From Patescibacteria group bacterium (lineage in GTDB: Bacteria > Patescibacteriota > Minisyncoccia > Phycocordibacterales > UBA12088), in the NCBI GenBank assembly GCA_015491145.1, contig WFWM01000013.1, positions 1-5,211 of the forward strand: DNA of 5,211 bases, read 5' to 3'. This document shows positions 1 to 5,194 of this stretch, in pieces. The first letter of the stretch is position 1. Each line of letters starts with the position of its first letter. The notes beneath the pieces were generated by a model. It did not search any database. It was not told the origin of the DNA and worked only from the letters and a program-made list of their open reading frames with translations. The position numbers and the translations under genes were made by a program.

Positions 1-294
1 CCCCACGAGCTCTCGGGCGGTGAGAAGCAGCGGGTCGCCATCGCTCGGGCGCTTGTGAACCAGCCGGAGGTGCTCATTGCCGATGAGCCAACCGGCAACC
101 TCGATCCCATCAATACCTACGAGGTGACGCGCATCTTGATGCGGGTAAACGATCTCGGCACGACGGTCCTCCTCACCACACACAATCCTTCAGTGGTGGA
201 AATGATAGGCAGAAGGGTAGTCACTATGGATCGGGGCCGTATTGTGCGCGACTCCGCAGGCGAGCGTCGTGCGCCGATTGCTACGGCTGCATAG
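1..294 (+). CDS. ftsE: FtsE, cell-division ABC transporter ATP-binding protein (3' part)
   Basis: ATPase half of the FtsEX complex. In characterised bacteria it binds FtsX at the inner face of the membrane and uses ATP to control cell-wall hydrolases at the division site. Only the last 97 codons are present; the frame is open at the left edge, so the Walker A half lies outside. Visible are the ABC signature LSGGEKQR (fragment residues 4-11), Walker B VLIADEP with the Asp-Glu pair at 28-29, the D-loop GNLDP just after it, and the H-loop His at residue 61 in LLTTHN. A full FtsE is about 220-230 residues, so somewhat over half is missing. The tail is short and Arg/Ala-rich. The TAG stop lies 9 bases before the ftsX ATG, which fits translational coupling. 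The motifs alone would also fit other ABC ATPases of the LolD/MacB class; the adjacent ftsX settles the name. Confidence 0.93.
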   Translation, partial: PHELSGGEKQRVAIARALVNQPEVLIADEPTGNLDPINTYEVTRILMRVNDLGTTVLLTTHNPSVVEMIGRRVVTMDRGRIVRDSAGERRAPIATAA

Positions 295-303
295 TTGCAA
301 GGT

Positions 304-1239
304 ATGGCTTTTTCCACGCTCCTTCGACGCATTCTTCGTTCCGGATTTGTCAATTTTTTGCGCAATGGTTTTGTCTCTGCCGCGTCGGTGCTCGTTATGA
401 CAGTGACACTCTTCGTGATGGGGGGGCTGATGCTCCTGTTTGTCCTGCTCAATACCTCCCTTGCAATGCTGAAAGAGAAGGTAGATATCAATGTGTACTT
501 TACGCCGGAGACGCCTGAGGAGGTGGTGCGATCCCTCCAGCAGGCGCTCCAACAGCAGCCGGAGGTGAAGGAGGTGCGCTACATCTCGCGTGATGAGGCG
601 CTCCGTCGGTTCATTGCCCGTCATCAAGATGATGCAATGACGCTCCAGGCGCTGGAGGAGTTAGGAGAGAATCCGCTCGGTGCCTCCCTCGCTATTAAAG
701 CGAAGGAGCCATCCCAGTACGCGCAGGTTGCCGCTTTCCTCAAGCAACAGCAGGAAGCATTGCGATCTGAGGAAGGAAAGCCGTTCATTGATCGCATCAA
801 TTACTTCCAGAACAAGGTAGCGATTGATCGGCTCGCTCGCATCATCGATGCAGCCGAACGGTTTGGTGTGGCGGCAACGCTCGTGCTCGTGCTCGCTTCC
901 ACAATGATTATCTTCACCACCATCAGACTTGCGATTTACGGAGCACGGGATGAGATAGCGGTGATGCGCCTCGTCGGCGCTTCGAACGCCTACATCCGGG
1001 GCCCCTTCGTATTTGAGGGCATTCTTGCTGGGGCACTCGCAGGCACTTTCGCGATGCTGTTGCTGTGGCCCATTGCCTACTTTATCGGTTTGCGGACGAA
1101 GGAATTCTTTGGCGGGGTTGATCTCTTTGCCTTCTACACGCACTACGCAGGAATCCTCCTCCTCATTCTCGTAGGGGCCGGCGCGCTCCTCGGAGGGATT
1201 GCGAGTTTCCTTGCGGTCAAGCGCTATCTCAATGTGTAG
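304..1239 (+). CDS. ftsX: FtsX, cell-division ABC transporter permease
   Basis: Membrane partner of FtsE. In known systems it passes the ATPase cycle to extracytoplasmic peptidoglycan hydrolases during septation. From the ATG the protein is 311 residues, a normal FtsX length. One membrane helix lies near residues 24-50 (SAASVLVMTVTLFVMGGLML). A charged extracytoplasmic domain of about 135 residues follows (VDINVYFTPETPEEVV onward). Three more helices lie at about 190-208, 236-262 and 283-303. The segment between helices 2 and 3 contains ARDEIAVMRLVGAS, the conserved FtsX/MacB-type cytoplasmic loop. This 4-helix plan with the large loop after helix 1 is diagnostic. A TTG at 295, directly after the ftsE stop, could give three extra residues. 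I prefer the ATG, although it has only a weak AAGG one base upstream; initiation probably depends on ribosomes finishing ftsE. No hydrolase partner (M23, CHAP or NlpC type) is encoded next to it here. Confidence 0.93.
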   Translation: MAFSTLLRRILRSGFVNFLRNGFVSAASVLVMTVTLFVMGGLMLLFVLLNTSLAMLKEKVDINVYFTPETPEEVVRSLQQALQQQPEVKEVRYISRDEALRRFIARHQDDAMTLQALEELGENPLGASLAIKAKEPSQYAQVAAFLKQQQEALRSEEGKPFIDRINYFQNKVAIDRLARIIDAAERFGVAATLVLVLASTMIIFTTIRLAIYGARDEIAVMRLVGASNAYIRGPFVFEGILAGALAGTFAMLLLWPIAYFIGLRTKEFFGGVDLFAFYTHYAGILLLILVGAGALLGGIASFLAVKRYLNV

Positions 1240-1240
1240 G

Positions 1241-1246
1241 AGGAGG
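1241..1246 (+). promoter_or_regulatory. Shine-Dalgarno-like site for an alternative pyrG start
   Basis: AGGAGG follows almost directly after the ftsX stop and sits 7 bases before an in-frame GTG at 1254. It is the only textbook ribosome binding site in the window. It supports a 601-residue CTP synthase translated from an mRNA that reads through from ftsX. It competes with the internal promoter and ATG at 1290. The GTG itself lies inside the proposed -35 box, so the two starts would need different transcripts. Confidence 0.45.
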
Positions 1247-1251
1247 GGATT

Positions 1252-1280
1252 TTGTGCTGGCTTCCGGAGCGTGGTACACT
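1252..1280 (+). promoter_or_regulatory. Predicted sigma-70-type promoter for pyrG
   Basis: A -35-like TTGTGC (1252-1257) is separated by exactly 17 bases from an extended -10, TGG followed by TACACT (1275-1280). The same GTGGTAyACT block occurs in front of the DUF2231 gene at 3062-3071, which supports both as real promoters of this organism. The expected transcription start near 1287 leaves only about 3 bases before the ATG at 1290, so the mRNA would be essentially leaderless. This is pattern matching only. Confidence 0.5.
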
Positions 1281-1289
1281 ACCCTCCCG

Positions 1290-3059
1290 ATGGCGTTGCG
1301 CACCCCACTGGGCTCTCGTGTTGTTGCAAGGAATCGAACCCGTCGCCGCAACACGCCTCCCCGATCACGCCCACTCAAATTTCTCTTCGTCGTCGGAGGG
1401 GTAATGAGTGGGGTGGGGAAGGGTGTCGCCTCAGCCTCGATCGCGCTCCTCCTTGAGGCGCGAGGCATCCGGACGACTGCGTTGAAAATAGATCCCTACA
1501 TCAATGTCGATGCCGGGACGATGAACCCCACCGAACACGGGGAAGTGTTTGTGCTTGCTGACGGCATGGAGACTGATCAGGATATGGGCAACTACGAACG
1601 CTTCCTCAACCGCAATCTCTCCCGGGCGAACTATATGACGACGGGGAGCATCTACCTGTCGGTTATCGAGAAGGAGCGGAACCTCGCCTATGGCGGGAGG
1701 AATGTGGAGGTGGTGCCGGATATCCCTCTTGAGGTTATTCATCGTATCCGCCGTGCCGCGGAGCTCGACGGAGCTGAGGTGGCGGTGGTAGAGATTGGAG
1801 GGACGGTTGGGGAGTACCAGAACATCCTGTTTCTCGAAGCAATTCGGATGCTCAAGATTGAGGAGCCGGACAATGTGGGTGTCGTACTCGTCTCCTACCT
1901 TCCTGTCCCCTCAACAATTGGTGAGATGAAGACGAAACCGACGCAGTATGCGGCGCGCACACTCAACAGTGCAGGAGTCTTTGCCGATATCATTCTTGCG
2001 CGTGCCCCGAGACCAATTGATGCAAAGCGAAGGGAGAAAATTGCCCGTGCCTGCAGTGTACCGCCGCAGCGGGTTATTTCCGCCCCTGATGTGGCGAACA
2101 TCTACGAGGTGCCGCTCAATTTTGAGCGGGAGCATCTTACCGATGAACTCTGCCTCCTCCTTGGCCTCCAGCGGCGTTGTCGTCCGACAGCCGACCTTAC
2201 TCCTTGGAGGGCATTCGTTCGTCGTTCGAAGAGAGCGAAGGAGACGCTCCGCATTGCGGTTGTGGGGAAGTACTTCCATTCCGGGGACTTCGTGCTCGCT
2301 GATGTGTACCTTTCGGTCTTGGAGGCGATCAAGTTTTCTGCGTGGCAGAAGGGGGTGCGTCCGGAATTAGAGTATGTCTCCACTATCCCGTTTGAGCAGG
2401 GCACCTCCCTCGCCACTCTCGACGCGTTCGATGCGATCGTGGTACCGGGAGGGTTTGGGAGCCGCGGTATTGAGGGCACCTTGAAGGTGGTGTCCTATGC
2501 GAGGACGAGGAAAATTCCCTACCTCGGACTCTGCTACGGAATGCAGCTTATGGTCATTGAGTACGCGCGGAATGTCGCAGGGCTGAAGGGTGCCCATACC
2601 ACAGAAATCAATCCCCACACACCTCACCCTGTAGTGATGGTGCTGCCAGAGCAGGAGGCACTCCTCAAACGGCAACAGTTTGGAGGGACGATGCGACTCG
2701 GCGAGTATCCTGCGATTCTCAAAGCAGGCACCATTGCAGCAGAAGCATACTTCGGCTCACGAGGGAGGCGGCAAAGGAGGGATGAGAACGAGCAGCAACT
2801 ACTCATCACCGAGCGGCATCGACACCGCTACGAGGTCAACCCGGAGTATGTGAGACCATTGGAAGAGGCAGGTCTCGTGTTCTCAGGCGTATCGCCAGAC
2901 GGTCGGTTGATGGAAATAGCTGAGCTGCCTCGGGAGGTTCACCCTTTTATGGTTGGCACGCAGTTCCATCCAGAATTTCGAGCGAGACCGCTTGCCCCAC
3001 ACCCGCTCTTCACCGCATTCATCCAGGTAGCCTATGAACGCAGGCGACACGCAGCGTGA
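1290..3059 (+). CDS. pyrG: CTP synthase (glutamine-hydrolysing)
   Basis: Cytosolic enzyme making CTP from UTP, ATP and glutamine, the last step of de novo pyrimidine nucleotide synthesis. Numbering is from the ATG (589 residues). The synthetase domain, about 30-300, holds the P-loop GGVMSGVGKGVAS with Lys44, the Mg/nucleotide segment TEHGEVFVLADGMETDQD around Asp96, VVEIGGTVGE with Glu168, and the UTP/CTP-binding KTKPTQ at 214-219. The class I glutamine amidotransferase domain starts near 320. It has GGFGSRG at 387-393, nucleophile Cys415 in GLCYGMQ, and His560 and Glu562 in TQFHPEF, so the catalytic triad is complete. Typical family members are about 530-550 residues and begin just before the first beta strand. 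Here about 29 Arg/Pro-rich residues precede LKFLFVVGG. No in-frame ATG, GTG or TTG lies between 1299 and the P-loop, so the extension is real unless an unusual start is used. An alternative start is the GTG at 1254 (601 residues), with a good Shine-Dalgarno. I favour the ATG because a promoter lies between the two. Confidence 0.95.
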   Translation: MALRTPLGSRVVARNRTRRRNTPPRSRPLKFLFVVGGVMSGVGKGVASASIALLLEARGIRTTALKIDPYINVDAGTMNPTEHGEVFVLADGMETDQDMGNYERFLNRNLSRANYMTTGSIYLSVIEKERNLAYGGRNVEVVPDIPLEVIHRIRRAAELDGAEVAVVEIGGTVGEYQNILFLEAIRMLKIEEPDNVGVVLVSYLPVPSTIGEMKTKPTQYAARTLNSAGVFADIILARAPRPIDAKRREKIARACSVPPQRVISAPDVANIYEVPLNFEREHLTDELCLLLGLQRRCRPTADLTPWRAFVRRSKRAKETLRIAVVGKYFHSGDFVLADVYLSVLEAIKFSAWQKGVRPELEYVSTIPFEQGTSLATLDAFDAIVVPGGFGSRGIEGTLKVVSYARTRKIPYLGLCYGMQLMVIEYARNVAGLKGAHTTEINPHTPHPVVMVLPEQEALLKRQQFGGTMRLGEYPAILKAGTIAAEAYFGSRGRRQRRDENEQQLLITERHRHRYEVNPEYVRPLEEAGLVFSGVSPDGRLMEIAELPREVHPFMVGTQFHPEFRARPLAPHPLFTAFIQVAYERRRHAA

Positions 3060-3071
3060 ATGTGGTATACT
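3044..3071 (+). promoter_or_regulatory. Predicted extended -10 promoter for the DUF2231 gene
   Basis: TGG followed by TATACT (3066-3071) is a near-ideal extended -10 element. A partial -35, GCGACA (3044-3049), lies 16 bases upstream inside the end of pyrG. Transcription would start near 3078, giving a leader of about 40 bases before the ATG at 3118. No Shine-Dalgarno is visible in that leader. The -10 spans the first bases after the pyrG stop, so the downstream pair can be expressed independently of pyrG. Confidence 0.6.
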
Positions 3072-3117
3072 GCTTCCACTAGTGTTGCGTGGCGCGGAAC
3101 ATTGAACGCAGTGCCCT

Positions 3118-3666
3118 ATGAACCTCCATCCACTCCTCGTCCACTTCCCAATCGCACTTTGGACTACTTACGCGTTCCTCGAGGTGGCGACGCTGTGGTG
3201 GCGGAGAGACGACAGCCGCCTCCAGTGGCTCAAGGGAGTGCTCGTGATTGCCGGGAGCGTGCTCGCGGTACCAACCATTCTCTTTGGTGTGTACGCTGAG
3301 GAGCTCCTTGAGGGGCGGGCAGGAGAACGGCTGGCTTCTCTCATTGAGGCCCACGAGGAGATGGCGATTGCAACCTTCGTGTTGTTTGCGCTCGTTGCAT
3401 TGGCCTACGCGTTCTTCCTCACCCATAATTCGCAGCGAGTCGCCCTCTTTCTTTCTCGATGGGGGTGGGGGGTGTATGTTCAGCGAGTGTACGACTGGAA
3501 AGTGTTCCTTGCCCAACGGATTGTGACAGGATGGTGGATCAAATTACTGGCAGCTGTTGGATTGCTTTCCCTCGTCGTTGCTGGCGCACTTGGTGCAGCT
3601 GTCGCCCATGGCCCTGATGCCGATGCAGTGGTGCGGTTGGTGGTAGATCTCTTTGGGAGACAGTAA
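3118..3666 (+). CDS. DUF2231-type integral membrane protein
   Basis: A 182-residue hydrophobic protein with four predicted membrane helices, at about residues 6-28, 39-60, 82-102 and 141-163. The N-terminus LHPLLVHFPIAL is the hallmark of the DUF2231 family. The C-terminal AHGPDADAVVRLV fits the conserved His-Gly end of that family, and the length is normal. Biochemical function is not established for the family as far as I know. His4 and His9 near the start of helix 1, His79 just before helix 3 and His164 at the end of helix 4 are spaced like possible heme or metal ligands; that is inference only. The ATG is chosen because the family motif begins two residues after it. No Shine-Dalgarno is visible; the start is preceded by GCCCT. 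The gene has its own promoter, and the hydrolase gene follows 30 bases after the stop, so they are probably co-transcribed. Confidence 0.82.
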   Translation: MNLHPLLVHFPIALWTTYAFLEVATLWWRRDDSRLQWLKGVLVIAGSVLAVPTILFGVYAEELLEGRAGERLASLIEAHEEMAIATFVLFALVALAYAFFLTHNSQRVALFLSRWGWGVYVQRVYDWKVFLAQRIVTGWWIKLLAAVGLLSLVVAGALGAAVAHGPDADAVVRLVVDLFGRQ

Positions 3667-3672
3667 CGCTAA

Positions 3673-3682
3673 GGGTGCACCC
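3673..3682 (+). other. 10-bp perfect palindrome between two genes
   Basis: GGGTGCACCC lies in the 30-base gap between the DUF2231 stop and the hydrolase ATG. It has no T run after it and could form only a 3-bp stem with a TGCA loop, so it is not a convincing terminator. It could be a protein-binding site or chance. Confidence 0.25.
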
Positions 3683-3696
3683 GAAAAGTAGAGCCT

Positions 3697-4902
3697 ATGT
3701 TTCCCCGTTGGCACCCTGAACGGCAGGAAGGAGCGTTACACGAGCAGCGAGAAGGGGCACCAGTGGTATCGTTGCCTGCGCTCGTGCTCGTTCCGGGACT
3801 TGCAGAATCCCCAGCCCACTTTCGAGACCTCTTTCGGTCTCTCGTCGTGTACCTTACGCTTCGTGCGCAGCGCGACGAAGGAGGAGCGCTCCCTCCTCCT
3901 CAGCTCCCTCTGTTTCTCGTTGCGACACCGACGGGAGAGGAAGAGGGGCATTTCCGCTTCCCTTCAGAAATCGCGATGACGGAGTGGGTACACCACGTTG
4001 TCCGTGAAGTGGAGAAGAAAAAGGATGTTGCTGCTCCTCAGGTCAACCCGGTAGTGGTCGCCGCACAACCTGCCGCAGCAGCTGCGAAAGAGGGGGAGCG
4101 ATCGCTCGATCTCGCGCAATGGCGGGTTCGCGCGGTGCAGGAAGCGCTGATACAAGCGCGACAGCAGGGAGTGCAAGAGTGCGTTGTCGTTGGCCACAGC
4201 GCTGGGGGGTTTGCGGCACTCCGAGGCTCTCTCCTTACGGCGCAAGAGTGGGCAAGAGAGGTGTCCCAAAGCAAAGAGCAAAAGGGGGCAGTGCCCTCTC
4301 TTCGCATTCTTGCTCTTGCTCCTGCCACAGGGCGGGAAGCAGGCCTGCTTTCTGTGGATCCAACTTGTGTGCGGGTGTTGTTCGGGAGTATTCGAGCAAT
4401 CCGGGCGTATGTTGCCCCTATCGTGCGGGCACTAGCGAAGCGTTCAGATGAGCATATTACCATCCGTAACGCTGAAGACCACGCCAACCTTCGCACGCTC
4501 CTTACCGAGAAGCCGGGGCGTCCATGGGGAAGCGGCACCGGCGAAGCCACAGAAGCGTACCTCAAAGATCTTGCCGCTTCTGTCAGCAGTATTCCCGCAC
4601 AGGAGGCGGCGTGGCTGCTCACCACCCCCTATCTCTTCGCCGACATCGATCTTCCCTCAGTTGCACCGTTTGTGAAGGAAATTGTCGTCGTTATCCCTGC
4701 TGACGATGCGTGGGTGCGTTCCCAGGCGCAACGCAAGCTCGCCCGTTCGCTCAGGATGCGGTTTCCGGGGGAAGTATCGGTGAAGTCGTACGAACACGTC
4801 GGGGGTCACATTGCTCCCTATGTGACAGGAGAACCGCTTCAAGCAATAGCCGCTTCAGTCCTGACGCAGTGGTTTGATGGGGGGCGCGGGAAGAAGGAGT
4901 AG
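3697..4902 (+). CDS. Alpha/beta-hydrolase-fold protein of unknown substrate
   Basis: A 401-residue protein with no signal peptide or membrane helix, so probably cytosolic. ALVLVPGLAESPAHF (28-42) looks like the first core strand and oxyanion-hole region. CVVVGHSAGGFAAL (162-175) is a clear nucleophile elbow with Ser168. IVVVIPADDAWV (329-340) offers Asp336 or Asp337 as the acid, and YEHVGGHIAPYV (365-376) offers His371, or less likely His367. The order Ser-acid-His is right for the fold. The protein is longer than a minimal 250-300-residue hydrolase. Extra material includes a polar N-terminus (1-24), an acidic/Pro stretch (57-70), and a low-complexity Lys- then Ala-rich linker (106-134). A long Ser-to-acid interval of about 168 residues probably holds a cap domain. 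Substrate cannot be assigned; esterase, lipase or peptidase are all possible. No Shine-Dalgarno precedes the ATG, and a GTG at 3763 would remove the polar N-terminus. It is probably co-transcribed with the DUF2231 gene, which suggests no clear function. Confidence 0.75.
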   Translation: MFPRWHPERQEGALHEQREGAPVVSLPALVLVPGLAESPAHFRDLFRSLVVYLTLRAQRDEGGALPPPQLPLFLVATPTGEEEGHFRFPSEIAMTEWVHHVVREVEKKKDVAAPQVNPVVVAAQPAAAAAKEGERSLDLAQWRVRAVQEALIQARQQGVQECVVVGHSAGGFAALRGSLLTAQEWAREVSQSKEQKGAVPSLRILALAPATGREAGLLSVDPTCVRVLFGSIRAIRAYVAPIVRALAKRSDEHITIRNAEDHANLRTLLTEKPGRPWGSGTGEATEAYLKDLAASVSSIPAQEAAWLLTTPYLFADIDLPSVAPFVKEIVVVIPADDAWVRSQAQRKLARSLRMRFPGEVSVKSYEHVGGHIAPYVTGEPLQAIAASVLTQWFDGGRGKKE

Positions 4903-4904
4903 GC

Positions 4905-4933
4905 TTGCCTCTCAGCAGGTTGTGCGCTACGCT
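4905..4933 (+). promoter_or_regulatory. Possible promoter for tRNA-Gln
   Basis: TTGCCT (4905-4910) and TACGCT (4928-4933) are separated by 17 bases and begin just after the hydrolase stop. Transcription would start near 4940-4941, two or three bases before the mature tRNA 5' end. The -10 matches the TATACT-like box of the other promoters at only four of six positions, so support is moderate. Confidence 0.4.
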
Positions 4934-4942
4934 AGGAGCGAT

Positions 4943-5013
4943 TGCCGGGTCGTCTAATGGTAGGACGCCAGGTTCTGGCCCTGGTAATCGGGGTTCGAGT
5001 CCCTGCCCGGCAG
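4943..5013 (+). tRNA. tRNA-Gln, anticodon CTG
   Basis: A complete cloverleaf can be drawn. The 7-bp acceptor stem is TGCCGGG (4943-4949) with CCCGGCA (5006-5012), all Watson-Crick. The D arm is 4952-4966 with the AATGGTAG loop type seen in tRNA-Gln. The 5-bp anticodon stem is CCAGG/CCTGG around the loop TTCTGGC, with anticodon CTG at 4975-4977 reading codon CAG. The 4-base variable region is followed by a 5-bp T stem with loop TTCGAGT (4994-5000). G5013 is the discriminator base. CCA is not encoded (CAA follows), so CCA-adding enzyme is required. The U1-A72 pair and the CTG anticodon both fit glutamine identity. The last 19 bases recur downstream at the end of the window. Confidence 0.96.
4995..5013 (+). 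repeat. Direct repeat A, copy 1 (3' end of tRNA-Gln)
   Basis: These 19 bases, TCGAGTCCCTGCCCGGCAG, cover most of the T loop, the 3' T-stem strand, the 3' acceptor strand and the discriminator base. The same 19 bases occur without mismatch at 5193-5211, 198 bases downstream. Ending exactly at the tRNA 3' end is typical of tRNA-targeted attachment sites, but no integrase is present in the window. Confidence 0.9.
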
Positions 5014-5016
5014 CAA

Positions 5017-5061
5017 CAACAGTAAACGTTCAATACGAATGTATTGAACGTTTTTCTGTTG
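5017..5061 (+). terminator. Rho-independent-type terminator after tRNA-Gln
   Basis: A 13-bp perfect stem (5024-5036 with 5041-5053) closes a GAAT tetraloop, and TTTTT at 5051-5055 ends the 3' arm. An outer 6-bp stem, CAACAG (5017-5022) with CTGTTG (5056-5061), is separated by a small internal loop. The hairpin begins four bases after the tRNA. The stem is AT-rich and the T run partly lies within it, so efficiency is uncertain; it may act in both directions, as the 5' arm begins with AAA. Confidence 0.65.
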
Positions 5062-5062
5062 T

Positions 5063-5081
5063 CTGTCCGGCTGGGACTCGA
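5063..5081 (-). repeat. Inverted copy A' of the tRNA 3' end
   Basis: Read on the minus strand, this matches the last 19 bases of tRNA-Gln at 16 of 19 positions. Read as RNA it can pair with either A copy through 16 Watson-Crick pairs, one G-U pair and two mismatches. It begins two bases after the terminator stem, so A, the terminator hairpin and A' form one nested palindrome from 4995 to 5081. Confidence 0.8.
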
Positions 5082-5086
5082 AGGGA

Positions 5087-5128
5087 GGCGCGCGCGAAGC
5101 CCGCGAGCGTATGCGAGCGGAGCGCGCC
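5087..5128 (+). repeat. GC-rich hairpin 1 in the post-tRNA region
   Basis: GGCGCGC (5087-5093) pairs perfectly with GCGCGCC (5122-5128). Within it, CCGC (5101-5104) pairs with GCGG (5117-5120). Next come facing GA/GA steps (5105-5106 and 5115-5116), which could form tandem sheared G-A pairs, and then GC/GC closing a GTAT loop. No T run follows, so it is not a terminator. No protein-coding reading is convincing here. Confidence 0.6.
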
Positions 5129-5133
5129 GGCGG

Positions 5134-5194
5134 GACCGCGGCTGCGAGACATTTTGGAGCGTGAAGCGCGAACAAAATGTCCGCAGCGGTGGTC
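5134..5194 (+). repeat. Long hairpin 2 in the post-tRNA region
   Basis: CTGCG (5142-5146) plus GACATTTTG (5148-5156) pairs with CAAAATGTC (5173-5181) plus CGCAG (5182-5186). This gives 14 base pairs interrupted by one bulged A at 5147. Pairing continues outward with one mismatch and a G-T to about 5134/5194, where the last pairs compete with the A/A' stem. A small GCG/CGC pairing is possible in the loop. No T run follows. Confidence 0.65.

Noticed and set aside
661..1143. A 160-codon open frame on the minus strand inside ftsX
   Set aside because: It is rich in His, Glu, Arg and Cys without structure and lies wholly opposite a confidently identified gene.
1330..1341. A T-loop-like sequence on the minus strand (GGGTTCGATTCC), hinting at a tRNA opposite the pyrG start
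   Set aside because: The flanking bases form only about three T-stem pairs, and no anticodon or acceptor stem could be built from the neighbouring sequence.
3060..3299. A 79-codon plus-strand open frame starting at the pyrG stop
   Set aside because: Its first codons cover the -10 box, and it overlaps the DUF2231 gene, whose family motif starts at 3118. The translated product has no recognisable features.
3661..3700. Terminator between the DUF2231 and hydrolase genes
   Set aside because: The palindrome has no usable loop and no T run follows, so read-through into the hydrolase gene is more likely.
4038..4625. A 195-codon open frame on the minus strand inside the hydrolase gene
   Set aside because: It is Arg/Ser/Ala-rich with no domain-like pattern and lies opposite a gene with a clear nucleophile elbow and matching core strands. 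It is explained by GC-rich codon use on the plus strand.
4954..5175. A 73-codon minus-strand open frame across the tRNA and the hairpin region
   Set aside because: It reads through the antisense of a tRNA and through inverted repeats, giving low-complexity Arg/Ala/Leu runs. It is not a plausible gene.
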